A stretch of DNA of 64,000 nucleotides from assembly GCA_038501195.1 (NCBI GenBank), contig JBBPUQ010000007.1:310001-374000 (forward strand), read 5' to 3'. Of the stretch, positions 35,694 through 48,343 are shown one piece after another (positions within the stretch are counted from its first letter, which is position 1; each line of letters opens with the position of its first letter). This DNA comes from Nemania diffusa (taxonomy: Eukaryota > Ascomycota > Sordariomycetes > Xylariales > Xylariaceae). The notes beneath the pieces are model-generated. The model was not told the DNA's origin, did not search any database, and saw nothing but the letters and a program-made list of their open reading frames with translations. The position numbers and the translations under genes are program-made.

Positions 35694-37436
35694 TGCAGGT
35701 GGCGCGTGGGATGCGCGATGGTGCTCATGGCACACAGAGCGCGTCTCGTCGCAAAACGGCTTGATGACTTGCTGATGGCTTCAGGGGCGCCGCGGAACTA
35801 GAGCTCGACGGTTAAGCACAGCTGAGGTGAGATGCACTAGAAGGATATGGGAAGTATGTTCGGATATTGTATTGTTTTGTCGAGGTAGCGGCGAGTTGAG
35901 GGCGTAGGAAAGTGTCGGATTATGATGGCGATCGTTGTGTTTGTTCGTTTGTTTCGTGGATTTGGTAAACTTGCGAGGTGCAAGAGGAAGAGCTAGGCAG
36001 GTACTTATCTAAGGCATTGACTCTGGTTAGCTCCGTTTTTGTATGGGTCCAAGGGAGAGCTACCCGTTTACCGTAACAGACGGACGGGTTGACGTGAGAA
36101 GGATAACGGTGGATATCTCAAGTGGGTCGCGAGAACCACTTGCAGTGTAAGTGCGAGTGTGAAAACTCCCAGTTACTCGGTTACTGGGCAGGGGGTCGAG
36201 GTGGTGGCATCGGAAGGAGGAATAAGAAAAGGAACAATGTGGTAGAGAGTGGTGATATGAAATGGTAGATATTATTAGGTTGACAGGTAAGGGAATGGCT
36301 GCGCGTACAAACAAGGATGAACGAGGTTCGAGTAAGAAAACAGACTAATACTCACATTCCCCTCGCAGAAAGTGTCACCAATTGAGTTCGATGCGTGGGA
36401 AGCAATGTCCCGTTTAGTGCCCTTTTTGGCTGATCTCCTATGAGATGTTAGGATCGGAATAGGGATTGATAGGTTAAACATTGGAGGAGGAGAGGACATG
36501 ATTAGTCGGCAGGAAAGAAACAGTTTGAATGCTCAATTGCTACCAAGATGATGACGACAGTCCCGTCGATGAAGGTAAGGTGGGTTACACACCTGTTGGA
36601 GGAATATGCCTAGTATAGGTACTAGACTAAGTGCTGTTATTCGGAGGTATTCTGTACCCAAATGACAAAATGGTAATACAGCGATGTATGCTGTACGGGG
36701 TAGTGGGTGTCGGTGGGTGTCGACAGGATGTCTTGGATGGGGTAGGTAGGTTCAGAATAGGTAGGATTGTGGAGACGGTAGGATAACCGTACTGTACGGT
36801 CGTAGTGTTACTGTGCTTGCTCGGTTTTGCGCTCTTCAGGCCTCTGTGTCGCTGCGACTGAGCGCGCCCAACTGGGTTGGGGGATTGGGGTTCCTTTAAT
36901 ACCTGTTGGTTGCACTAATGTTGCCCCTTGTCCGTTTGCGGGGTGAGAGCAGCCTCCAGGCCGTTCAAGGGCTGGAATGTGGCTGGAATGGTCGGGTGGT
37001 CTTATCACACCATATCAATTGCCGCTCGATGTGGCGCATACAGGACGCAGGATAAACAGCTGATTATCGTCACTATTGCTCATCAAAGAATCCCACCAAT
37101 TCTACCTTTGTTTAGCATCTTTTTAGCACTCCTTTTGAGGGAAATACCATATTGGAAATAACATGAGCTAGACTAGAGTTCAAAGTAAAATTCAATAGGG
37201 CAGGCAGCAAGAGCTCCTGTCTTTCACGCTACCTTCACTCACATCTTATGAACGTGTACCTGCAGACCTGCAGGCTATAGCCATGACTTTTGAGCGATAA
37301 TGCTGGAGTAATTATTGCTAGGCATGCCGCCGTGGTTTGGTCATATCTTTGAGGCATTACGCAAATTATGATTTCTTCTTCCCCAGATCAATCAATACCA
37401 AGTATCTAGTGGGCGGTACGATTCGTGTCAATGTAG
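35694..37436. other. intergenic interval, 1.7 kb
   Basis: Upstream region of Fcp1 and 3' flank of Chl1. It contains one weak spliced-ORF candidate (36275-36499, listed separately) and otherwise no recognisable gene. Confidence 0.4.
36275..36499 (-). CDS. possible two-exon small ORF, 55 aa (weak)
   Basis: ATG at 36499. Exon 36499-36356 is followed by an intron with a GTGAGT donor and CGCAG acceptor (36299-36355), then exon 36298-36275 ending in TAA. The product is basic in the middle (RRSAKKGTKRDIA), with no domain. It lies about 580 bp upstream of the Fcp1 start on the same strand, so it could equally be an upstream ORF in the Fcp1 leader, or chance. Confidence 0.25.
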   Translation of the reverse strand: MSSPPPMFNLSIPIPILTSHRRSAKKGTKRDIASHASNSIGDTFCEGNVSISLFSYSNLVHPCLYAQPFPYLST

Positions 37437-40162
37437 CTATTGCTTGCCCCTAAAGAAGCCGTTTAGCTTACTCATCATCTGGCCCAATCCGCCATTTTCA
37501 CTGCCGTCGACGAGTCCGCCCTGGATCCACCCGGGTAGCTTCCCTCGGATCCGGTCCGTACCAAATCGCCTATCAACCAACACAATCGAGGCATAGTCAT
37601 TACGGTGCCTGATTGCACGCCCGATGCTCTGGTTCACAGCGCGCATACATGCATTTTCATAGAAGTCCCGAGCCGCCTGCTTTGCTACGGCCATAGCCTC
37701 GCTCCGAGGCCGAGGTGTCTCGCATGCTGTCAGCTTTTGTAGTGTCGTCGACTCGATGTACTCGATCCGTGCTTTCCAGTCTGGCGAGTTGATATTAGGG
37801 TATGGAAGCCCAACGATAACAACGCAGCGGCCGAGACGGTCTGAGAAGTTAATACCCTCGCTCATCTTGCCACCAACAACGCTAAGAAGGAGCGCCCCGC
37901 GAGTTCTGGCCGGTGGCTTCGTCGCCGTCGCTGGGGGGTCGTCGCCTAGTATTGCTTGGCTATACTTTTCAAGGAGATCATCACTAGAGCTTCCCTTAGC
38001 TTCGCTAAAGACGGCTTTCTTATTCTGTAGTTTATCCCATATAGATGTCGACTGAGTGCTGCTCGTCTCACCCCATACGCGTACTACCTCGTCAAGATAG
38101 CCGTAACTCGGGAAGAAAACCACAACACCATCTGGAACCGCAGTGCAAATGTTGAGAACGGCGAGTCCGAGGTCGCGTATCATGGCTTTATCGCTTCGCT
38201 TTTGGTAACTAAACTCAAACTCCATCCTGTTGGGATTGTTCTTCGGATGGCAAGATGACAGCGTCCATACACAAAGATTAGAAGCTGGGATTACATGCCC
38301 ACAACTGAGAGTATTAATCTTCTCTGGCGCTAGGTCTGGAAAAAGGTGCGCCGTATAATCATCAAATGGCGACATCGTGCCACCTGCGAGAATGACCGCT
38401 CGGGCCTTATGTGCGATAGATGAGAATGCATGCGTTGGGGAGAGTAAAAGATAGGATAGCTTGATATCCTGATGCTCTCCCTTACTTATCTTGTGATAAA
38501 ATATACGACCTTCGGAACTTAGGTTACTCAGTGATACAAGGAAAGACACCAGTAGATGTAAGACAGGTGTCGAAGAGAAGGGAGTAGCTGGTTTGGTTCC
38601 CCCTTCGGTTTCGATGTGCGCCGCATATCCTTCGATTTTGTAGGCAAGTTTCGACCTCTGCACGTAATCAATGAGCTTGAATAAGTTAATTTGGTCGATG
38701 CCCTTATGCTTGAGAAGCACGTTGGAGTCAACAATTCCCTGATCAGTCTGACGAACCGTTAGTAGCCGTAAGTAATGACATGTGAAATGGTAACCTACCT
38801 TGGCGTTTAGGGCGTTCTCCATCCACGCACGCAAACCATCAACTACCCTGGCCACCTGACCCACCATGACTCTATTCTCACCCTTAAGCTTCTTCCCAAA
38901 TTTCTTGACGTATACTTGAAGCAGCAGCCTTGCACGGACAAGCTCCCCCAGGCAAATTTCGGAGGCATAAACGTTTGCGATGGCGTCCATGACATTATGA
39001 GCTTCATCAATAATGACAATATTGCCATCGAGCTTTATGCCGAGCGCATCCCTGGCAGATTTCTGGAGTAGCAGGGGATACGGGAGGGTGATGATTTCTG
39101 CCCCGGGAATTGCCGTCCTTGACGCATAGTATGGGCAAACTTGAAAATTCTTCCCTAGACTATGAAGATCTTCTATGTCGGGTAAAGTGGCGAGAACATT
39201 GTCACGAAACTGGTGGGTCTGCCCAAGGTTATTTGCACTTGGGACGAACTGACACTTGTCTTTAGACTTGGGTTGCTGGAGCTCAGAACAGCGATCATTG
39301 ATCGCGGATAGTGACGCGAGACGCGCGACAGAGGGGTTGATGCAGAGTCGCTGACGAGAAGACAGTGGTACGTGCTTTACTGCTTCTGCTTCATGGTCTT
39401 CATCACTCTTGAGAAACTCATTTGGCACCGAAGGCGGAAATGTCGGTCGGCGTAGCTCTGCAACGAACTGCGTCAACTGAGAGTGTGTTCTTGACGTATA
39501 GTATATCTACTACCTTGGTCAGCCATGGTTGTATATAGTCATAGGGTGCATTCAAACCGACCTTGACCTGATCTACCTCTTCGCTGTCATCAACTTCCCC
39601 TTTACCTATATCCGAGAATCTGGGCACGTCTTCATCTTCTTCTTCATCTAATAGCCATTCTTCTTCGTCGCCACTAGGGTCTTTTGCATCTTTCCTGGAG
39701 CTTCCATCCGCATGTCGCCTTCTCTTCTTCTCTCTTTCCTCCATCATGGCCTCTTTAGCTCGGATTTTCTTGAGATTTGATTCTCTCTCTTCCCACAAGT
39801 CTACAATCTCGGCTCGTTTCCTCTTGAGCAACTGCTCCACTACCCAATCAGGTTCATCTTTGAACGAGTTGGCTGCCGTGTCAATGGAGATTTCGTATGT
39901 CTTTTTCTTGTGGTTTCTTAGCCAAGTCAGAGCCGCGCAGATTAGTGATAGTGATTTTCCCTGGACAAAGTCAGCGAGCTTGCAATGAGATGCGGAACGG
40001 AAAGCCTCGTACGGTACCGGTAGGGCTCTCTAGGATACCAATCTGACCGTTTCCTTGCTCGAGAACGTTGTATACTGTGTGCATGAACTGCTGCTGGACA
40101 TCGTAGGGGGTAAATGGGTGATGAAAATCTATGTTCCGGGTACGCTCTATAATCTCCTCCAT
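37437..40162 (-). CDS. CHL1: ATP-dependent DNA helicase Chl1 (DDX11 family), 855 aa
   Basis: Exons 40162-40013, 39960-39562, 39506-38799 and 38747-37437 (2,568 nt). The XPD/FANCJ-like superfamily 2 order is complete. Q-motif region: [13 protein letters not shown]. Walker A: ESPTGTGKS at ~45-53, interrupted by intron 1 between Thr and Gly. Then a charged insert with coiled coil, motif Ia [14 protein letters not shown] at ~184, and the iron-sulphur Cys set ([27 protein letters not shown]). Then the DEAH box [10 protein letters not shown], motif IV-V region [18 protein letters not shown], and motif [26 protein letters not shown]. Role: sister-chromatid cohesion and replication-fork helicase in the nucleus. 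The intron 39507-39561 removes what otherwise looks like a frameshift. Confidence 0.95.
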
Positions 40163-42430
40163 TTTGTCTAACTGATGGGATATATCATCAATTCACTCCC
40201 CCGGTCCGGCAGGCTATCAGGTTACAATTCGCACCCTACTATCTCCCCGGGGGCGGGTGCATGGATCATGAAAACGAGATCGCCCCTATGTCCCAGGGTG
40301 ACGTAGAACGGGAGCCAAAAAAAAACTTCAGATACAGGGGTTCATGTCAGCCTTAGGATGAATTACAGTAGTAAAAATTCGCGACTTTATCACAGTATAC
40401 ATCTATGTTAGCTAATAGGTCAAATAATAAAGAAGAAATATTATAATAGGCGACACTTACATTTATGCGGCGACGTGTTTTAATGCCGTCGATGATCATC
40501 GAGACATCTATTTATGAGATATGATCGCAATTACCTACCTGGATGGCGGTCTACTGTATGTAAGTGAGCGGGTCCATTCTAGGAGGTTGACAGATGATAG
40601 CGGTGTGCGCCTCATGGGATTGTGGCTTGTACCTACCCACGTCCACTACCTCTAAGATATTTAAGATTTAGCGCGACTCATTCAACCTGAAGCATTTTAC
40701 CTACTGTAGACTTACAATTGTTTCTACCATATGCCTAAGGACAATAATTGTTAGTGTGAATATATTTAGGCCTATTATGAACAGCTGCTTGAAATGGCAT
40801 CATTGCGAGTCTGACAATGGAATCATGCATGTGATCCTCCAACATTTATATTTACCGGTGGTGAGATCAGATGGAAGTTTTCGGATCACCGTGTTCAGGT
40901 GATGATGGCTCTCCTACAGCGCATGACTCTCCACTGAAGAGTCACCAGCAGACTGACCACACTGGGCTCGGGCGGCGGCGATGCGTAGGTATACTTAGCG
41001 GTGGCACGCCTGCAGCGCTAGCAGCTAGCTGTTCAGTGGGTCGTTCCACGGGTCGTTGTACCCGAGTAGTGTAATTGTTAACTCTGTAAGTACAGGAGGT
41101 ACCGCATGAGGCTTCCGCTTTAGTGACGATCGCACACGGTACCTCCCTAGCTAGTGAAGAAGGTGCCTAGAGGCTAGGGGTAAACCGGGAGCCATGTTTG
41201 CGGTGACTCAACGTCATCTATAGGCCATTCTCGACTGGGCGTCTGCCTATCTGTTTATCGATAAGGCTTGATTACCTATTAGGTCTGCGCCGTGTTCAGA
41301 CTATACCTGCAAGTGGATACCTCATGTAGGGAGGTCCTGTACGACTTGTACCTATCTACGCATAGTAGGAGGTACCTACATTCAACCACACGACTAACCA
41401 ATAGATCACGAACAGGAATACCGGCACCGCAGCTTTTTGTTATCGAATCCTACATTTTGGCCAGGGAGGGAACCTTGCGAACCTTGCTCCCTTTTGCACT
41501 TCTGACATCTGCATCCCCGTGTCAGAACATTGCCCTCCTTAAGCCGACACATACCACACCTCGGCTGTCCTCGTACCTACCAGATAAGGTACATACAGGG
41601 GTTTGTCAATACCCAAACTCAGGTACATGCTTTAGGTACCTACCGACCTCGGAAATACAAAGCCACTGTGAACTCGAGAGGAATACCGACCTAGAGAGAG
41701 CTCTACAGAGTATTCACCACCTACATACCTCTTACCTATTCACTACTTATTTACCAGGCGTACTTGGGCTTGGATGCATGTGCCTCTCTCTTATCTACTG
41801 TACAGAACTATAATACCTACGCATATCTACAACAGACTGCATTTGGGCTGAGTCCCGAATCCCTGAATGCGACAGCTTTTTACGCATCATGTCCCTGCCT
41901 AGCACAACATCGGCATCCAATCAAGATCAAGTGAATCTCGCCTCGTCTCTCGACACTTGAACGCCGCCTAAAGCTCCACTCATCCCATTCTAGGTATCTA
42001 CTGTACTATCTAGGTAGATCGTCGTTGTCGGCGGATCTCTCATCGGCGGTCCCATCCCATCATCCCAGACCTCGCTCACTCTTTCATTTTCCATCTTTAA
42101 TACCCTCCCCTTACCGTCACCGTGCTCTGGTTCTCAATGTGTTTAGTCGCTCTATTGGTTGTCTAGATGTATTTATAGATGAACGTCGCTATTTTTTCCT
42201 TTTCTTTTTTTTTGGTTGGCTCGGTTAACCTTTGGGAACCTCGTCTCGGGACCACCCAATAACCTCGACATTAGGGAATGGGCTTACACGGCTCTCAGTA
42301 TTTCGCACCATCCCATTAGGTACCTACATTAGGATAAACCGAAAGAACAAATCCCACGTCCCCCGGCCCTTTGCATAGAGTTTTGTCGGTCAAAGCTTGC
42401 CACGTCTTTTTCCTCCTTAAGCTCGGAACT
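40163..42430. promoter_or_regulatory. 2.3-kb divergent upstream region of CHL1 and ATG26
   Basis: Between two outward-facing genes. The right half (about 41,000-42,350) is unusually dense in TACCTA/TAGGTA-type words, some joined as TAGGTACCTAC palindromes. ORFs here (40871-41074, 41292-41813) are composed largely of those words and show no domain. Probably long promoter and leader sequence for ATG26. Confidence 0.4.
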
Positions 42431-45400
42431 ATGGCGTCTCCCTCTGAAAACGATACTTCAAGGCGGCGGCTTAGTAGGAGGATCCTGAAGCGTCATAGTG
42501 AAGGCCGCCGCCCAACCCTCGACTTTCCCGATCGCTTCAGAGACCTCCGAGTTGATGCAGACGAAGATGTCCGTCCTCCGAGCCAAGGCCCCAGCATGCT
42601 CATGAACATGAACCAGTCCATATTCGGGCTCATCGCCGCCGCCGGTTCAACCGTAGACTTCAACGATCGCTTCGAAGGCCAGTCCAGCGACGAAGACGAT
42701 AATAACGAGCAGGGAAACGGCGGCGATGCAAAGGAGAAGGGAAAGAGGAGGCAGCGCGAGCAGATAGCAAACACCACTATACTTCAGAAGAGTTCGTCCA
42801 GCAAAGAGAAGGATACAACCGACGAGAAACATAGGCGAAGGATACCTAGGCAACTTCTACAATCGTTACCCCAGCTGCCACGCCTCGCGACACGTTCCTT
42901 GAGTCAGCGATCGAAACCACCAAAGCCCCCCCATCCCGCCGGCACAAGCGATCCTGACCATGGGACACCGACTCCTCCAGTGGCCGACCCTCAGTCGCCT
43001 ATTACCGAGGCTAATACCACCGATCAGGGTGAACGACTAGCACCTGTCATGAGCCGCATGTTAGACGCTAGAGCAGAGATGTCTTCACGGCCCAGTTTTG
43101 ACTTAGAGGGTTTATCGAGAGATCTACAAGCCGCCGGGGATGAGACAGGTCCTAGCGCCCTTGCCAAAAAATTAAAGGAAATATTCGAATTCGATCAACT
43201 AGAAGAGGTTGTAGAAGGTTTGGTTCATTAGCATTCTAAGCCGACAGAGACACTGCTGACGGTTTGACTAGAATACCCCTGTTGGTTTCTTCAAAGCGTC
43301 CTTCTCCAGGGTTACATGTACATCACGTCGAGGCACGTCTGCTTCTACGCATACTTGCCTAGGAAAGCTGTAAGTAACCGTTCATAGTCAGGTTGGTGGG
43401 CCAAAATTTCTAATACTAGATGCAGCAAGAGGTCGTGAAATCGGGCTACCTGTCCAAGAGTGGCAAGAGGAATCCCAAGTATAATCGGTATTGGTTTCGA
43501 TTAAAGGGGGATGTTCTAGCATACTATCGTGATGCATCTAATCTCTACTTCCCCCATGGACAGATAGACCTGCGCTACGCCATCTCGGCAACTATCACAG
43601 ACAAGGACCAGGAGGCCGTTCACTTCTCGGTGGCTACGCATCACCGAACTTATCACTTCCGCGCTGACAGCGCACCCAGCGCCAAAGAATGGGTTAAAAG
43701 TCTGCAGCGCGTTATCTTCCAGTCACACAACGAAGGCGATAGTGTCAAGATTTCCCTACCCATTGAAAACATATTAGACGTCGAAGACAGTCAAATTGTT
43801 GAGTTTGCTGACACTTGCAAACTTCGGGTCATCGACAACGACGAGACCTTTTCGATTGACGAAGTAGGCATATCCATCTTGAAGTTATAATGACATCTCA
43901 CTAACCTTGTGCAGTACTTTTTCTCTTTCTTTAGCTTTGGCAAAGAGGCAATTAATGTGCTTAAGATACTTGTGCAGGACTCCTCTCGGCAGAATCCTGG
44001 TGACGCTGACCAGAAGACTGCCCCACGAACTGCCGTAGAGGCCAAGTTTAGCTTAGGGTCGAAGGATAAATCTCCGAAACTTCACGAGAATGTGAAGGCA
44101 ACATTTTCTCCTCGCTCGTCGCATGCTCACCGAAATTCAAGCCCAAGGTTTAGCGGTGATATCATCCGTGACGCCTCCCGCCAACCCGGGCGAGGAAGCC
44201 TAGATTCCGACCGCCATCGAGGTATTAGCGGCTCCCGAAGGAGTTTTAGTAACGGCCGTTCCCCACGCCACAGTCATCAGTATGACAGCTCCACATCGCA
44301 GGGAAACCGTGGATCATCTGATTCCTATGTTCAGTCTCTTGAGGACCCTAGTATGTCTGGTTTAGTTGCATCGTCGAATGAGGATCCATCTGGGAGCCAG
44401 ATTCTTAGGGGAAGCGAGGTTTTTCACAGACCTATTATCCGGCAATCTACTTCTCCATTTCGATCCTCTGGTGTGATTAGGTCATCGAACAAAGATGTGT
44501 TGGAAGAACGGATTGGCGAAATATCCCAACCGCTACATCATGCTATGACAACCGGTCACGCCTTCGATCCTACTGCTGGGGCGATATCCGATCGAGCAAC
44601 AACGCCAACACTTCAGAACCTAGCGAAGATGGGCACATACCCTCTACAAAGAGCTGGCATATTTGCTAACTACCTAAACCAGACAAGTCGTCGGATGAGT
44701 AACCTATTAGCAACCGAGTCAATGGGATATGTAGAAAAAGTTTCCGGCATGTGGAAAGGGGGTAGGAAACATTACCACAGAACACCAGGCCTTCATATTG
44801 ATGCAGCGGGGGATGATGAGGATGATAATGTCGATGGAAATCATGCAACGGCGATGGAACGTTTTCGCGAACATTTTGCGCTACCAGAAACAGAAAAGCT
44901 ACAGGCTACATATTTCGGGTTCCTTATTCGCGTTTTGCCGCTTTACGGCAAGGTTTATATCAGTGACCGGAATTTCTGTTTCCGTAGTCTGTTGCCCGGC
45001 ACCCGAACGAAACTTATTCTCCCACTCAAGGATATCGAAACTGCCGATAAAGAAATGGGGTTTCGCTTTGGGTACTCTGGCTTGGTGGTGGTTATCCGAG
45101 GACATGAGGAACTATTCTTCGAGTTTAGCCAGGCCGATGTTAGGGATGACTGTGCTGTGACTCTACTGCACAGTCTCGAGACAACGCGCTATCTCTGCGA
45201 AGCTGGGTTGTTAGAAGAAGACATACTGAAAGAAGGGGATGAGGCACTGGCAGAACGTGACGCACTCAATGAGGCGCGTTTACTAGAAGGCACCGAGCAT
45301 GAACTAAAGATGCCTCAAGAAGCCCCTGGTCTTTCAGACTCCTCTCCTACCATCCTATTCGACGATCCCAAGGCATCGTTTCTCAACTTCAAACCCGCCG

Positions 45401-46946
45401 AGTCTTTGAAGATTACCTGCTTGACTATTGGTTCAAGGGGCGATGTGCAGCCATATATCGCGCTCTGCAAAGGTTTGATCGCTGACGGCCACAAGCCTCG
45501 AATCGCCACCCATACAGAATTCCGAGATTGGATTGAAGGGCATGGTATCGAGTTTGCTCCCGTCGAGGGCGACCCCAGCGAGCTCTTGCGCGTCTGTATT
45601 GAGAATGGTACATTTACGTGGGCCTTCTTGCGCGAGGCAAATTCTAATTTCCGTGGTTGGCTGGATGGATTGTTGGCATCTGCATATATTGCGTGTAAGG
45701 GATCCGATCTTCTCATCGAAAGTCCAAGTGCCATGGCAGGCATTCATATCGCAGAAGCACTCAATATCCCGTACTTTCGAGCCTTTACCATGCCATGGAC
45801 ACGCACGCGCGCCTACCCTCACGCCTTCATCGTACCCGAACACAAGATGGGTGGTGCGTATAATTATATCACTTACGTCATGTTCGATAACGTGTTTTGG
45901 AAGGCCACTGCACATCAAGTCAACCGTTGGCGAAACACAATACTCGGCCTACCTAATACTAATCTAGAGAAGATGCAACCAAACAAAGTACCGTTCCTGT
46001 ACAATTTCTCGCCTGCGGTGGTTGCCCCTCCACTAGATTACAGTGACTGGATTCGCGTGACGGGTTACTGGTTCTTAGACGAGGGACAAGACTGGACTCC
46101 ACCAGACGATTTAAGGGACTTTATTAATAAAGCACGACAGGACGGTAAAAAGCTCGTTTACGTTGGTTTCGGGTCCATAATTGTCCCCGATCCAGCCAAG
46201 ATGACGCAAGACGTCATTGATGGTGTAATGAAGGCGGATGTACGATGTATCTTATCGAAAGGGTGGTCGGACCGCCTAGACAAAACGCAGGCATCTGTGC
46301 CGGAGCATGTCCTGCCACCAGAAATCTTCCAAATCAAGAGCGCACCTCACGACTGGTTGTTTCGTCAAATCGACGCAGCCGCCCACCATGGAGGATCTGG
46401 GACTACAGGTGCTAGCCTGCGAGCAGGTATCCCCACGATCATCCGACCGTTCTTTGGCGACCAGTTCTTCTTTGGAAACCGGGTCGAAGACCTAGGTGTT
46501 GGCATATGTCTCAAGAAATGGGGGGCCAACAGCTTCGCGAAGGCACTCTGGGAGGCCACGCACAGCGACAGGATGATTGTCAAGGCCAGGGTACTGGGAG
46601 AGACTATCCGCAAGGTTCGTGCCATACTTGAAAGTTTTTGTATGTAGTGACTAACCCCATACAGGAAGACGGAGTCGGCGCAGCAATACAGTCGATATAC
46701 AGAGATCTCGAGTACGCCAAGAGTCTTGTGGCTTCGAAGGCTGGCAAGAACGCGGCGACAGCTAGTAGCCCTAACGAACCGGTAGTTGGTGACGAATCGG
46801 AAGAAGAGAGTTGGACTTTTGTCGGGGGTGACGAGATCGATCCGGAGCTGATCGTAAAGAAGAGTTTGCTCGCGGAGATGGAAGCCAACATCAACGCTAG
46901 TGGGCTGCTCGGCGCCGGTACAGTTAGACCTGTGGGCAGCTCCTAG
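42431..46946 (+). CDS. ATG26: sterol 3-beta-glucosyltransferase Atg26, 1,436 aa
   Basis: Exons 42431-43217, 43272-43369, 43420-43863, 43915-46614 and 46665-46946 (4,311 nt). The ATG at 42431 begins [17 protein letters not shown]; the frame upstream lacks an ATG. Order: disordered basic N terminus; first GRAM half ~280-295 ([19 protein letters not shown]); PH domain ~298-395 ([21 protein letters not shown]); second GRAM-like part ([12 protein letters not shown]); Ser-rich linker; second GRAM domain ([20 protein letters not shown]). The GT1 glycosyltransferase runs from ~945 ([20 protein letters not shown]) to the UDP-sugar signature near ~1250 ([33 protein letters not shown]). It transfers glucose from UDP-glucose to ergosterol at membranes; in some fungi it is needed for pexophagy. 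Intact. Confidence 0.96.
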
Positions 46947-47587
46947 GAGGAGTCTTGCACAGTCGCATAGTATCGACGATATTAGGGATGCATGAGACAC
47001 ATCTGCTTCGGCTGACCCTTCCCTTAGGTTTCTTTTTGTGAAGCCCACAGCACGGGTTAGGCCTCAGTATGCTGTGGGTGTCGTGTTTGGTTCATTGTTT
47101 CATATCCTGAAGGTTAGTTGCCGATGGGTTGTCATTCCGCATAGACTGTCTAGGCATATCAGCACAGGCGTTTCAGGCAACTTGGGTTTCTTTCTACTTC
47201 TCACTGCTACGGTGTTATCTATGATGGTGGCACAGGGAGGGCGGTGGAAATTAATGAGGGCTATTACGTCGCAGTTTGGTTCATCACGAAGATTACGAAC
47301 GGTTCTGTCAGATTGATTACGCGCAAAGGGGCATTCTGAGATGGCACACCCCGCAGGAACAGTATAAATTCTGCATAGACGGGCACTCATCTAGAGGGTC
47401 GGGATACTTATATACACCTAAATACTAGACAGTTTTAGCAAGGAGTTGTCCTGTGTAGACAGCTTATTGATCCACATCTCACGGTTCTTGTTTTTGTGTA
47501 TCTGCAGCTTGATCTTGCTGGTGATTTATTGTGCTTGTGCTTCTTAGAGTGCCTTGATGGGTCTAGAATGGGTGCATCGGTCACTCA
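46947..47587. other. intergenic interval between convergent genes
   Basis: 641 bp, 3' flanks of ATG26 and of the methyltransferase-like gene. Nothing recognised. Confidence 0.4.
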
Positions 47588-48343
47588 TCATAGCTCTTTT
47601 ATAGACGTTATCGCTTTTCGTCGAAGGACTGCGAGCATCTCATACTCAGCCAACCCAGCCCCATCTCTAATCTCAACAATCTCCAGCCCATCACCCGCAT
47701 CACACGATCCAAGGCCCGTATCCTCCCAATCGCACTTCGGACCAAGCCAGAGCACAAGCCGAACCCCTCTACTCCTACTCGAGCTCCCTTGGTCTCCGCC
47801 TTCGTCTCGGGTCTTGTTCTCGTCATCTTCAGCTCTTTCATCTGCGGCCAAACTCTCACTCATAAATGCATCGACGTACCGCCGCACCAGCGCGCCGTCG
47901 CGGGGGTACACGAACATGAGCGCCGCGGCGTCCCGCGCACGCGCCGCGTGGACGGCCCACGTCCCCGGCACGTGGCTCATGCGGTCCTCCGGGAGGTGGG
48001 TGTTGACGGCGGGATGCACCTCGACGCCCTCGACGCGCCAGGATCGACGCCACCGAGCTAGCTGTGAAGGTGAAGAGGTGCCGGCATGATTGGGTGGTGG
48101 TGGGGGAGCGTCTAGCCGGATTGGATTGTTCAGATGGGTGTGGAGCAGCTCTTCGAAAAGTCCTGTGCCACTCCCAATTGATAGGATGAGAGCCGGTCCC
48201 CGCTCTGGCGCATGCTCGTCGTGGCTACCCTCGTGGGTGGAGGCTAGGAGTGAGCTAATGGTCGCGAGGAGAGGGTTTGAGAGGCTGAGGCAGCAGCCTG
48301 CGTAGCGCGTGGGCTCATCTTGCAGTGTTGGGAGATTGGTCAT
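47588..48343 (-). CDS. methyltransferase-like protein, 251 aa
   Basis: Single exon with ATG at 48343. An early glycine-rich loop ALILSIGSGTGLFEELL at ~51-67 is a Rossmann SAM-binding motif I. It is followed by VEGVEVHPAVNTHLPEDR, where a strand-2 acidic residue would contact the SAM ribose, and then HVPGTWAVHAARARDAAALMFVYPRDGALVRRYVDAF. The C-terminal part VRLVLWLGPKCDWEDTG resembles strands 4-5 of the fold. A conserved Pezizomycotina protein of unknown substrate. The middle is very GC-rich and throws long antisense frames. Confidence 0.7.
   Translation of the reverse strand: MTNLPTLQDEPTRYAGCCLSLSNPLLATISSLLASTHEGSHDEHAPERGPALILSIGSGTGLFEELLHTHLNNPIRLDAPPPPPNHAGTSSPSQLARWRRSWRVEGVEVHPAVNTHLPEDRMSHVPGTWAVHAARARDAAALMFVYPRDGALVRRYVDAFMSESLAADERAEDDENKTRDEGGDQGSSSRSRGVRLVLWLGPKCDWEDTGLGSCDAGDGLEIVEIRDGAGLAEYEMLAVLRRKAITSIKEL

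Noticed and set aside
39418..39561. Apparent frameshift in CHL1 between the acidic insert and motif Ia
   Set aside because: A 55-nt GT-AG intron (39507-39561) with a CTGAC branch site restores [17 protein letters not shown] exactly, so the gene is intact.
41292..41813. 173-codon ORF upstream of ATG26
   Set aside because: Built largely from repeated TACCTA words in the ATG26 upstream region; no ATG-proximal signal or domain.
47496..48089. 197-codon plus-strand ORF
   Set aside because: Shadow of the GC-rich methyltransferase-like gene on the opposite strand.
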